In this document: piece by piece, positions 30,891 to 38,685 of the stretch
Position numbering within the stretch: position 1 is the stretch's first letter
Layout of the letters: the number at the start of each line of letters is the position of its first letter
DNA from: Paenibacillus xylanexedens
GTDB taxonomy: Bacteria > Bacillota > Bacilli > Paenibacillales > Paenibacillaceae
Direction of reading: 5' to 3'
DNA length: 64,000 nucleotides
Assembly (NCBI RefSeq): GCF_007680605.1
Contig: NZ_VEIO01000013.1
Location: 1-64,000 of the forward strand
Translations under genes and position numbers: made by a program
The notes under the pieces: model-generated
What the model was told of the DNA's origin: nothing
Seen by the model: only the letters and a program-made list of their open reading frames with translations
Databases searched by the model: none

Positions 30891-31433
30891 ATGAAAGCTA
30901 CTGGTATTGTCCGCCGTATAGATGACCTGGGTCGTGTGGTCATTCCTAAAGAAATCCGTCGTACGTTACGTATTCGTGAGGGAGATCCGCTTGAGATTTT
31001 TGTGGATCGGGATGGAGAAGTTATTCTTAAGAAATATTCGCCCATTGGCGAACTTGGTGATTTTGCCAAAGAATATGCAGAATCGCTGTATGAGAGTACA
31101 GGTCACGTTACGATGATTTCTGACCGCGATACCATTATCACGGTGGCAGGCGGCTCCAAGAAAGAGTATTTGGATAAACAGGTTGGCAGCCTTGTGGAGA
31201 GTTGCATGGAAAACCGTAAGACAATTATGGAAGCAACCAATGGTACTTATGAGCTTAGCAAAGATCATGACGAGACGTTATCCTCTTTTGTTATCGCGCC
31301 AATTATCTCTGGTGGTGATCCCATCGGAACCGTTATCCTGTTCAACAAGGATGAATCCGTGAAGATGTCTCAGATGGAAACTAAAATGGCTGAGACGGCT
31401 GCAGGCTTCCTCGGCAAACAAATGGAACAATAG
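30891..31433 (+). CDS. spoVT: Stage V sporulation regulator SpoVT
   Basis: Encodes 180 residues: an AbrB-type swapped-hairpin DNA-binding domain (MKATGIVRRIDDLGRVVIPK...) and a C-terminal GAF-like domain (VTMISDRDTIITVAGG ... GTVILF). SpoVT tunes sigma-G genes in the forespore and affects germination. The N-terminus is strongly alike to the AbrB encoded at 10638, as expected of the family. The gene stands alone between two terminators with a sigma-G-like promoter. Confidence 0.96.
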   Translation: MKATGIVRRIDDLGRVVIPKEIRRTLRIREGDPLEIFVDRDGEVILKKYSPIGELGDFAKEYAESLYESTGHVTMISDRDTIITVAGGSKKEYLDKQVGSLVESCMENRKTIMEATNGTYELSKDHDETLSSFVIAPIISGGDPIGTVILFNKDESVKMSQMETKMAETAAGFLGKQMEQ

Positions 31434-31444
31434 ATAGCAGATGG

Positions 31445-31481
31445 ACTCCTGTGAGCCTGAACCGGGCATACGGGAGTTTTT
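31445..31481 (+). terminator. Terminator after spoVT
   Basis: ACTCCTG pairs with CGGGAGT (one wobble), loop of ~19 nt, then T5. Confidence 0.7.
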
Positions 31482-31636
31482 GCTTTTTGCATATAAGATG
31501 AACTATAAGTGTTTACACAAGTACTCCGACGACATCTGATCACAAGTTGATGATCAGAGGATGTTCGTATTGTGTGCCTTCTGGCAGGTATAATAGCAAA
31601 GGAAGCCTTATGCTTCGTTTGAAGGCCAGAATACAC

Positions 31637-33433
31637 ATGGAAGGAAACGGGAAATTGATAAAACAGCCATCTTCAGGAACAAGGCTGCTACAGGGTGCTT
31701 TTATCCTGGGTCTTGCCGCCATTATCTCCAAAATCATTGGTGCTTTTCAAAAGATACCCCTTCAAAATCTGGGGGGAGACGGTGTCTTCGGTATCTACAA
31801 CACGGTCTATCCGTTATATATGCTCATTATTACGCTGGCTGCGGCTGGATTGCCTTTGGCTGTATCCAAATTCGTAGCTGAACAGAACACCCTTGGCAGA
31901 CCAGACGAGAGCCGAAGGATTATACGATTATCTTCGATGCTGCTCGGCGGATTAGGCATGGTTACCGCGGTGGTGATGTATGGAAGTGCACCTTGGATCG
32001 CAGGTCTGATTGGAAATCAGCATGTGATTCCTTCCATCCGTGCGGCATCCTTAGCCTTGTTATGTGTTCCGCTGATGACAGGTTTACGTGGATACTTCCA
32101 AGGGATGCAACAGATGGTGCCTACAGCTGTATCTCAGGTGGTCGAACAGACGGTGCGGGTAACGGTCATGATTGTGGTGTTATTGTGGCTGATTCGACAG
32201 GATGCTTCGCTTGAAACAGTTGCTTCAGGGGCAATGTTAGGCTCGGTAGCCGGAGGATGTGCGGGGCTTATCGTCATGTTGGGATTCGTATATAGACATC
32301 GGCGGAAAGAGCAGGCATTATGTGAAAAGTCTTTGGATTCAGAAGTGTTTTATGCGGAATTGGAGCAACCGAGGGAGATTAGTCAGACTAGACTGTCCGC
32401 GAATGCTTCCCGAGAACGCTCAAATACCGGAGCAGTGGAACATGACGTTGCGGTAGTTGGAAGAAGCGGTCAAGCTCGTGTGATCAGACGCTCAAATGCC
32501 GAATGGATACGTACTTTGCTTATCTATGCCATTCCGGTTTGTCTTGGATCACTGGCAGTGCCCCTGATGAATCTGGTGGACACCTTTACCGTTCCGCGTC
32601 TGCTACGCGGTGAAGGGCTGGACGACGTGCAAACGATGGTGTCCTTTGGCATCTACAACCGCGGACTGCCGCTGGTGCAGCTGGTGACGATGCTTGCCAC
32701 GTCACTCTCGGTGCTGTTTATTCCGGCGATGGCCGAAGCGCGTCTCAAGGGCGGGCCAGAAGCCGTCAGACAGCAAGCAGGCTTGGCGCTGCGCTGGTTC
32801 TGGCTGATCGGTCTGGCGGCATCCGCAGGTCTTGCGGTGCTGGCAGATCCGATTAACCGCATGCTGTACGGGGATGCCGCAGGCACCGAAGCATTGCGGT
32901 ATATGGCGCTGACGGCTGCAGGCAGCACCGTCAGCATCATCGCGGCTGCGCTGCTGCAAGGCCTCGGCGCCGTGCGTGCTCCTGCGTTCAGCATGCTGGC
33001 CGCCGCAGGCGTCAAGGTGCTGCTGAACGTCATACTTGTGCCGGCGCTGGGCATCAGCGGCGCGGCACTTGCAGGTGCAGCCGCCTACATGCTGGCGGCT
33101 GGCCTGAATGTGGCGCTTCTGGCGCGGCTCACCGCCATGCGCCCTGCCCCTGGCGCCGTCCTGGCGAAGCCGGCGCTGGTGATCGCCGCCATGAGCCTGG
33201 CGGCGCTAGGCATGGCCTGGGCCGCCGAAGCAGTGCTCGGCGGCTTGGGCATCGCAGCCACGCACCGGCTGGCTGCGATGGGCGTGAGCCTGCTGGGCAT
33301 TGCCGCAGGCGCAGCCGTGTTCGTGCTCGTCGCGGCTCGGACAGGGTTACTGACCGCCGCAGAGCTGGCGGCCTTGCCGAAGCTGGGGCCGCGTCTGGCG
33401 AAGCTGTTGCGCAGACTGCGTGTACTGCGCTAG
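31637..33433 (+). CDS. SpoVB/MurJ-type polysaccharide flippase (YabM-like)
   Basis: Encodes about 598 residues with 13-14 predicted membrane helices of the MOP flippase superfamily; the start GAFILGLAAIISKIIGAFQKIPL is typical of SpoVB/YtgP/YabM. It probably moves lipid-linked oligosaccharide across the membrane. A ~75-residue hydrophilic loop (about residues 225-290) interrupts the middle. From ~32520 to the end the DNA is markedly more GC-rich and the protein becomes Ala/Leu-rich. ATG 31637 has GAAGG upstream; TTG 31655 is an alternative. B. subtilis yabM has this position between spoVT and yabN. Confidence 0.9.
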   Translation: MEGNGKLIKQPSSGTRLLQGAFILGLAAIISKIIGAFQKIPLQNLGGDGVFGIYNTVYPLYMLIITLAAAGLPLAVSKFVAEQNTLGRPDESRRIIRLSSMLLGGLGMVTAVVMYGSAPWIAGLIGNQHVIPSIRAASLALLCVPLMTGLRGYFQGMQQMVPTAVSQVVEQTVRVTVMIVVLLWLIRQDASLETVASGAMLGSVAGGCAGLIVMLGFVYRHRRKEQALCEKSLDSEVFYAELEQPREISQTRLSANASRERSNTGAVEHDVAVVGRSGQARVIRRSNAEWIRTLLIYAIPVCLGSLAVPLMNLVDTFTVPRLLRGEGLDDVQTMVSFGIYNRGLPLVQLVTMLATSLSVLFIPAMAEARLKGGPEAVRQQAGLALRWFWLIGLAASAGLAVLADPINRMLYGDAAGTEALRYMALTAAGSTVSIIAAALLQGLGAVRAPAFSMLAAAGVKVLLNVILVPALGISGAALAGAAAYMLAAGLNVALLARLTAMRPAPGAVLAKPALVIAAMSLAALGMAWAAEAVLGGLGIAATHRLAAMGVSLLGIAAGAAVFVLVAARTGLLTAAELAALPKLGPRLAKLLRRLRVLR

Positions 33434-33739
33434 CCAAATCACAGTTGCTACGGTGTATAGATGCTGCTACGCATGCTTATGGTACCGCTGCGCTTGTGGG
33501 TACCTTTACAGTCTGTCTGGCAACCTTACAAGTTAATGGAGGGCCAGTGCGACTGAACAGCATGAAGCAGCCACGCAGATGCAATTATAGGATATCGACA
33601 GATTCTGGTATAATACGTTTAATTATTGAGCGCCATCCTGTTCAGATAAAAAAGAGAGATGCTCATGCGCACATTGAAATGTTACATGAGTTAGAGGTAG
33701 CCCGGAAAAGCAGGATGGTTCGGATGGAGGTTAAGTGTA
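33434..33739. other. Spacer between the flippase gene and yabN
   Basis: Holds a weak hairpin (GGTACC 33481-33486 with GGTACC 33499-33504, then TTT) that may end the flippase transcript and an extended -10 promoter at 33606-33614. No gene is supported in it. Confidence 0.45.
33606..33614 (+). promoter_or_regulatory. Extended -10 promoter element before yabN
   Basis: TGGTATAAT (TG-n-TATAAT) with only a weak -35 (TTATAG at 18 bp). About 125 bp before the gene. Confidence 0.5.
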
Positions 33740-35233
33740 ATGAGTGCAGCTTTGACAGTAGTGGGTTTAGGATCTGGAGATGCAGACCAACTGACATTAG
33801 GGATCATTAAAAAAATGAAACATGCAGCCACTTTATATGTACGCACACTGGATCATCCAGTGTTGAATGATTTACAGCAGGAAGGGCTAGAGATGACGTC
33901 GTTTGACACGATCTATGAGTCCAAATCCTCCTTCCCGGAAGTATATGATGAGATTGCGAACCAATTGATCGAGGCGGCTCGTAACGGGGATGCAGGTGCC
34001 GAGATTGTCTATGCCGTACCAGGCCACCCAATGGTAGCCGAAGCCAGTGTACGGCTTTTGAAGGAACGTTGTCCGCAGCAGGGCATCTCGTTACGCATTA
34101 TGGGCGGAGAAAGTTTCCTGGATGAAGCCTTTATCCGACTGGGATTCGACCCTATTGAAGGCTTTCAACTGCTCGATGCCAGTAGCCTGAGTCCCGAACT
34201 GATACAACCCCAGCTACATACGTTGATTGGACAAGTCTATGATGGTTTTACTGCATCCGATGTGAAGCTATGTCTAATGGAAGTATACCCGGATGATTAT
34301 CCGGTGTTTGTGGGCCATGCACTTGGCGTACAAGATCAGGAAGTCATTCATAAGGTACCCCTGCATGAGTTGGATCGTACCCCCGGATATGGTAACCTGT
34401 CGCTGATCTATGTGCCGAAAAATACAGATGATGCATTACGTCGCCGTTCTTTCGCGCGATTGCACGAGATCGTAAACATTCTCCGCAGTCCGGGTGGCTG
34501 CCCATGGGATCAGGAGCAGACACATCAGTCTATTCGTAAAAACCTGATTGAAGAGACATACGAAGTGATTGAAACGATCGATGAGGATGACCCGGATCAC
34601 ATGAAAGAAGAACTGGGTGATCTGTTGTTGCAAATTATGTTGCATTCTCAGATGGAGGAAGAGGTTGGCACATTCAACGTGTATGACGTTATAGAAGGAC
34701 TTAATGACAAGTTGATTTTCCGCCATCCGCACGTATTTGGTGATAATCAAGCGGAAGACGCGAATGAAGCCCTGCAAAACTGGGAACAGATGAAGGCAGA
34801 GGAGAAAAAACGTAAAGGCCAGGACGTAGAAAAAGGTTCTGTACTAGACGGTATCCCCCGTGATCTGCCTGCACTTATGAAAGGATATAAGCTCCAGAAG
34901 AAAGCCGCGAAGGTTGGCTTTGACTGGGATGATGTGGAGGGCGTTTTTGCCAAGATCGAAGAAGAACTGGCTGAACTCAGAGAAGCGGTACAACAAGGGC
35001 ACGATGCAGAAGCACGCAAGCTGGAACTCGGTGATGTGTTATTTGCCACGGCGAATGTGGCACGTTTCATTGATACAGATCCGGAGGAGGCTCTTGCCGC
35101 CACGAACCGCAAGTTTGTGGCAAGGTTTCAGTACATTGAGGATCGGTTGCGTGAACAGGGCAAAACACCTGCGGAAAGTACGGTAGAAGAGATGGAACGG
35201 TTCTGGCAACAGGCAAAGAAGGCCGGGCTTTGA
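33740..35233 (+). CDS. yabN: YabN: tetrapyrrole methylase-like domain fused to MazG pyrophosphohydrolase
   Basis: Encodes 497 residues. Residues ~1-225 are a SAM-dependent tetrapyrrole (uroporphyrin) methylase-like domain (VVGLGSGDADQLTLG, YAVPGHPMVAE). It is followed by two MazG NTP-pyrophosphohydrolase modules (LRSPGGCPWDQEQTHQSIRK with EExxE/ExxD metal sites: EETYEVIE, EELGDLL; and EEELAELREA, ELGDVLF). MazG cleans non-canonical NTPs; the role of the methylase part is unknown. ATG has GGAGG 9 nt upstream. Same place as in B. subtilis. Confidence 0.93.
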   Translation: MSAALTVVGLGSGDADQLTLGIIKKMKHAATLYVRTLDHPVLNDLQQEGLEMTSFDTIYESKSSFPEVYDEIANQLIEAARNGDAGAEIVYAVPGHPMVAEASVRLLKERCPQQGISLRIMGGESFLDEAFIRLGFDPIEGFQLLDASSLSPELIQPQLHTLIGQVYDGFTASDVKLCLMEVYPDDYPVFVGHALGVQDQEVIHKVPLHELDRTPGYGNLSLIYVPKNTDDALRRRSFARLHEIVNILRSPGGCPWDQEQTHQSIRKNLIEETYEVIETIDEDDPDHMKEELGDLLLQIMLHSQMEEEVGTFNVYDVIEGLNDKLIFRHPHVFGDNQAEDANEALQNWEQMKAEEKKRKGQDVEKGSVLDGIPRDLPALMKGYKLQKKAAKVGFDWDDVEGVFAKIEEELAELREAVQQGHDAEARKLELGDVLFATANVARFIDTDPEEALAATNRKFVARFQYIEDRLREQGKTPAESTVEEMERFWQQAKKAGL

Positions 35234-35537
35234 TTTTACTGATGTGTAAAAATACCCAGACACCGTATTCCATCAGGCTCGGCAGTGTGTTATGATGATA
35301 CGAACATGTGTTCAGCATTATATTGAGTCTGGTGTTTGAAGAGACATCATATCGGGTACTGGACTAAGATGATTCTCTGTCATGCAACGGCATAAGTTAA
35401 AAAAAGTCGTTGGTCAAGGCAGGAATTTAGCATGAAAGCCAGAATACATGTGTAGTAACCGTGCGAGAATCAACTTGGTTATTCTAAAACAGCCAAGGCT
35501 CGCAGATACTTTTTTTTTAATTTGGGAGGCTTTTAAC
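35234..35537. other. hupB leader region
   Basis: A 304-bp gap with an extended -10 (TGTTATGAT, 35288-35296) that may start a long hupB leader, and a T9 run at 35509-35517 without a strong stem before it. No gene is supported; the long open frame before HU is an upstream extension without SD. Confidence 0.45.
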
Positions 35538-35810
35538 ATGAACAAAACAGACCTGATCAACAACATTTCAAACAAAAGCGGTTTGACAAAGAAAGATGTC
35601 GAGTCCGTATTGAACGGCTTTTTAGGAGAAATTACAGATGCACTTGCCAGCGGAGACAAAGTACAATTGATCGGCTTTGGCACTTTTGAGACCCGCAAAC
35701 GTTCTGGTCGTACGGGACGTAACCCACAAACAGGGAATGAGATTGTGATTCCTGAGTCCACTGTTCCTGCATTCAAAGCAGGTAACAAACTTAAAGAAGC
35801 TGTAAAATAA
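35538..35810 (+). CDS. hupB: DNA-binding protein HU
   Basis: Encodes 90 residues, a full-length HU: MNKTDLINNISNKSGLTKKD, the dimer core, and the beta-arm GFGTFETRKRSGRTGRNPQTG with the intercalating proline region. HU (Hbs) compacts the nucleoid. GGGAGG is 8 nt before the ATG. Its stop overlaps the rqcP start by one base (TAATG), so the two are translationally coupled, and the cluster hbs-rqcP-yabP-yabQ-divIC follows a shared Bacillales order. Confidence 0.97.
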   Translation: MNKTDLINNISNKSGLTKKDVESVLNGFLGEITDALASGDKVQLIGFGTFETRKRSGRTGRNPQTGNEIVIPESTVPAFKAGNKLKEAVK

Positions 35811-36088
35811 TGCGTCTTGATAAATTCCTGAAGGTATCTCGGTTGATCAAACGCCGTACTGTAGCCAAGGACGTTTCTGAACAGGGACGTGTTCTTGTAA
35901 ATGGACGGGAAGCCAAGCCCAGCGCTGCTGTAAAGGTAGGCGATGAGCTGACGGTTCAGTTCGGTCAGAAGCTAGTCACCGTGAAGGTGGAGCGTCTTGC
36001 TGAGAGTACCAAGAAGGATGAGGCAAGCAGCCTCTATACCTTGGTTAAGGAAGAGCCGATTGCCAAGGATAACGGGATGGATTGGTAA
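35810..36088 (+). CDS. rqcP: RqcP (YabO), S4-domain ribosome quality control factor
   Basis: Encodes 92 residues with an S4 RNA-binding domain (MRLDKFLKVSRLIKRRTVAK, then VLVNGREAKPSAAVKVGDE). RqcP acts with RqcH on stalled 50S subunits to add C-terminal Ala tails. The ATG shares its A with the HU stop codon and has no clear SD of its own. The family normally has ~86 residues; the tail here is slightly longer. A strong terminator follows. Confidence 0.95.
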   Translation: MRLDKFLKVSRLIKRRTVAKDVSEQGRVLVNGREAKPSAAVKVGDELTVQFGQKLVTVKVERLAESTKKDEASSLYTLVKEEPIAKDNGMDW

Positions 36089-36124
36089 CAGGGATTTCTG
36101 ATACATCTTTAGATCATTTAAATG

Positions 36125-36157
36125 AAGCGTTCTCCTATTAAAGGGAGAACGCTTTTA
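36125..36157 (+). terminator. Terminator after rqcP
   Basis: An 11-bp perfect stem AAGCGTTCTCC/GGAGAACGCTT, 8-nt loop, then TTTTATGTTTTT. Confidence 0.88.
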
Positions 36158-36256
36158 TGTTTTTCCCAGAGACAAATGGAAAGATCAAAGAGACAGGAGT
36201 TCTAATCCGGGTTTCTCATCCATAAGCTATGTACTAAAGAAGGAGGGGTACATGCC

Positions 36257-36541
36257 ATGGCTGAGCACGGAAAAGCTAAACAACACTATCTAAACATGCA
36301 AAACAGGAAACTGCTGGATCTAACAGGGGTTTCGAATGTGGAGAGCTTTGACAGTGAGGAGTTTTTGCTGCAGACCGAACTTGGGCATCTGACGATCCGG
36401 GGGCACAATTTACATATCAAAAACCTGAGCCTGGAGGAAGGTCTTTTATCCATTGAGGGTACGGTTAGTTCACTTCAGTATCTCGATCCCGGTTCCCAGT
36501 CCAAAAACAGTAAAGGCCTGTTTGGCAAGATGTTCCGATGA
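36257..36541 (+). CDS. yabP: Sporulation protein YabP
   Basis: Encodes 94 residues of the YabP/YqfC family (LLDLTGVSNVESFDSEEFLL, then TELGHLTIRGHNLHIKNLSLEEG in part). The family is sporulation-specific and of uncertain biochemical role; it acts with YabQ. Start ATG 36257 follows GGAGGGG. A weak sigma-E-like -10 (CATAAGCT near 36221) is upstream. The stop overlaps the yabQ start (ATGA). Confidence 0.92.
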   Translation: MAEHGKAKQHYLNMQNRKLLDLTGVSNVESFDSEEFLLQTELGHLTIRGHNLHIKNLSLEEGLLSIEGTVSSLQYLDPGSQSKNSKGLFGKMFR

Positions 36542-37131
36542 TTCTGGATGCGCAGTGGATCACACTGACATGGATGCTGTTATCGGGAGTTGTGATGGGT
36601 GTAGCTTATGACAGTTACCGGGTACTGTCAGGACAGCTGCGATTTCCAAGGTGGAGCATCCATACGTTAGACCTGCTGTATTGGGTCGCTTCCGCACTGT
36701 TCGTTTTCCGGATGTTGTATGCCGGAAACCACGGACAGTTGCGGTTTTATGTCTTTTTGGGGCTGATTATCGGAGTTTGCTTCTATTTTTGGCTTTTAAG
36801 TGTTACAACCCAGCGTTTTGTGGTAATGTTAATTAAACTCGCGAGAACACTCATCCAGTGGTGTGGACATATCCTTAACATCCTGATTGTTGTGCCAGCG
36901 AAGGGAATATACAGATTGGTTCGCGTATTATTTGGTTTCGTCATCGCGATCCTGCTATTCCTGGGCAAGGTGGTGCTGCAATGTTTAATCCCTTTCGGCA
37001 AATTGTTCCGCTGGATGTTTAGGCCGCTACTGAGATATTGGGTAACGCCTGGGTGGATGATCCAAGCGGGTACAAGAATTGCAGCGATATGGAAACGCTG
37101 GTTTCAAGGAGGTCGTCCGGGGAATGAGTAG
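36538..37131 (+). CDS. yabQ: Spore cortex biosynthesis membrane protein YabQ
   Basis: Encodes 197 residues with about five hydrophobic segments, the first with WMLLSGVVMGVAYDSYRVL typical of YabQ. B. subtilis YabQ is needed for spore cortex and sits in the mother-cell membrane around the forespore. It overlaps yabP by 4 nt and divIC by 8 nt, so the three are translated together. The C-terminus is basic and Trp-rich. Confidence 0.92.
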   Translation: MILDAQWITLTWMLLSGVVMGVAYDSYRVLSGQLRFPRWSIHTLDLLYWVASALFVFRMLYAGNHGQLRFYVFLGLIIGVCFYFWLLSVTTQRFVVMLIKLARTLIQWCGHILNILIVVPAKGIYRLVRVLFGFVIAILLFLGKVVLQCLIPFGKLFRWMFRPLLRYWVTPGWMIQAGTRIAAIWKRWFQGGRPGNE

Positions 37132-37459
37132 AGCACCTGTGGGTAGTAAGAAGAGCCCAGCTAATCAGGGAAAGTCTGCTGGTGCACGAAGGCGTCTGAT
37201 GCTTTGGTTAACATTTGTTGCTGTGTTTGCGATCTGGGCAGGATATACGTTTCTTGTACAGAATGCGCAAATTTCGGACAAGAGTGATTACTTGGCCACA
37301 CAGCAAACTTCGCAGCAGGATACGCAGAAACAGCTCGAGCAGCTGAAGTATGAGGTCAGTCGGTTGAAGGACCCTGAATACATAGGACAGCTGGCACGGA
37401 AAAAAGGATACTATCTTCCTGAAGAAACACCAATTCAGGTCGAAGGGTCAGGGAACTGA
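37124..37459 (+). CDS. divIC: Cell division protein DivIC (FtsB family)
   Basis: Encodes 111 residues: a basic cytoplasmic head of ~24 residues, one transmembrane helix (about 25-45), a coiled coil (about 55-82) and a short tail with PEYIGQLARKKGYYLPEE. DivIC joins FtsL and DivIB in the septal complex that activates peptidoglycan synthesis. ATG 37124 lies inside the end of yabQ; AAGGAGG is at 37106-37112. The longer frame from 37079 has no SD. Confidence 0.94.
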   Translation: MSRAPVGSKKSPANQGKSAGARRRLMLWLTFVAVFAIWAGYTFLVQNAQISDKSDYLATQQTSQQDTQKQLEQLKYEVSRLKDPEYIGQLARKKGYYLPEETPIQVEGSGN

Positions 37460-37553
37460 TGGAATCCAGTCTTTTGCTGAGCAAGGTTTGTTTTCCATGA
37501 GTCTGATGCGCGTAAACCGGAAAAAATAGGCTTTACAATGGGGTAGTGCTCAG

Positions 37554-37583
37554 TTGACCTTGGTTTATGGCATAAGGTATAAT
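37554..37583 (+). promoter_or_regulatory. Sigma-A promoter of yabR
   Basis: TTGACC-N18-TATAAT, five and six matches. About 75 bp before the yabR ATG. Confidence 0.75.
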
Positions 37584-37657
37584 TACATTTAGCACAGCAT
37601 GATTTTGGCAATCAAAAAATCGGGTTGTATATTTTTAAGGGAGGATCATTTTATTCT

Positions 37658-38185
37658 ATGGCAATTGAAGTGGGCACCAAGTTAGAGGGCAAGGTGACAG
37701 GAATCACGCATTTTGGAGCATTTGTGGATCTGTCAGGAGGTGTCACGGGTCTCGTTCACATCTCGGAAATCGCCGACAATTACGTCAAAGATGTCAACGA
37801 CCACCTGAAGCTGAATGACCAAGTCACAGTAAAGGTTATCAACGTTGACAAAGACGGCAAGATCGGACTTTCCATCAAACAGGCTGTTGACAAACCGGTA
37901 GAGCAACAAACTCAATCCAGACCCCCAAGAGCTCCTAGACCGGAACGCAGTGGAGGAGATCGCGAACGATTCAGCGGCGGTGGCCCAAGTGGTGGCCAAG
38001 GTCGTGGTGGTGGCGGCGGTGGATTTAACCGTGACCGCGGAGGCCGTTCTTTCAAGCCCGCAGCAGGCAAACCTTCATTTGAGGATAAAATGTCACGCTT
38101 CCTGAAAGATAGCGAGGAACGGATCTCTTCGCTCAAGAAGAATACAGAAGGCAAACGTGGTGGCCGTGGCGCTAAGCGTGTGTAA
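37658..38185 (+). CDS. yabR: S1-domain RNA-binding protein YabR
   Basis: Encodes 175 residues: an N-terminal S1 domain (IEVGTKLEGKVTGITHFGAF ... GLVHISEIADNYVKD ... GKIGLSIKQ), a linker rich in Arg, Pro and Gly with a G-rich RGG-like stretch (about residues 105-135), and the C-terminal block SFEDKMSRFLKDSEERISSL ending RGGRGAKRV. B. subtilis YabR (~128 residues, from memory) lacks most of the Gly/Arg insert. It likely binds RNA or ribosomes; role unproven. ATG 37658 fits the family start; AAGGGAGG is 12 nt away. Confidence 0.92.
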   Translation: MAIEVGTKLEGKVTGITHFGAFVDLSGGVTGLVHISEIADNYVKDVNDHLKLNDQVTVKVINVDKDGKIGLSIKQAVDKPVEQQTQSRPPRAPRPERSGGDRERFSGGGPSGGQGRGGGGGGFNRDRGGRSFKPAAGKPSFEDKMSRFLKDSEERISSLKKNTEGKRGGRGAKRV

Positions 38186-38215
38186 TCTGTTTCAACCTGA
38201 TTTGAATATATAATT

Positions 38216-38248
38216 AAAACCGTTAGCCTGCTGGCTAACGGTTTTTTT
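38216..38248 (+). terminator. Terminator after yabR
   Basis: A perfect 13-bp stem AAAACCGTTAGCC/GGCTAACGGTTTT, 4-nt loop, embedded T7. Confidence 0.95.
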
Positions 38249-38597
38249 GTGCTTATTTTATATCATCGGATGACCAGCATTCATATTTCGATGAAACATC
38301 GGTCAGGAGTTTATTTTTAGGTAAGACGCGACACGATTTCTTCATGATTTACATTGTGCAGGGAAGAATAAGAACATTTGTCGTCTTCCATTTTTTACCG
38401 ACAGGTTTCCATGGCGTTCTCCAGTTATTCTGCTCAGATCATGACGATACCCTCTAACTTCCCGTTCAAAATCAGACATGCCACTGTTCAACAGTCTGCC
38501 TAAAAATGCTGGAAAGCGCAATAAGGCCGAGGGTTTCGCACCATCGCGCCATAGCGGTTTCTTTTGTCGTAAACTTTTTGAAGCTCGTCCAGCTATT
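38249..38597. other. Spacer yabR-spoIIE
   Basis: About 350 bp with no supportable gene. B. subtilis has two tRNA genes here; I searched for the TTCRANNC/TpsiC-arm and acceptor pairing and saw none. One near-match Spo0A box (TGTCGTA, 38565-38571) stands 27 bp before the spoIIE -35. Confidence 0.5.
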
Positions 38598-38630
38598 CTG
38601 ACAAACTACGTCTTCTATTCTATCTATAAT
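38598..38630 (+). promoter_or_regulatory. Spo0A-type sigma-A promoter of spoIIE (21-bp spacer)
   Basis: CTGACA (38598-38603), 21 bp, TATAAT (38625-38630). B. subtilis spoIIE and spoIIG have sigma-A promoters with abnormally long (21-22 bp) spacing that need Spo0A~P. A 0A-like box TGTCGTA is upstream at 38565-38571. Confidence 0.72.
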
Positions 38631-38685
38631 CAGAACCATCGAGAGTGAAACACGAAATCATATAATCGAATGGGGTGCCTTGAGC

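Noticed and set aside
38249..38680. tRNA genes expected here from B. subtilis synteny
   Set aside because: No cloverleaf arms or T-loop signature found on either strand by eye; the region appears to have lost or never had them.
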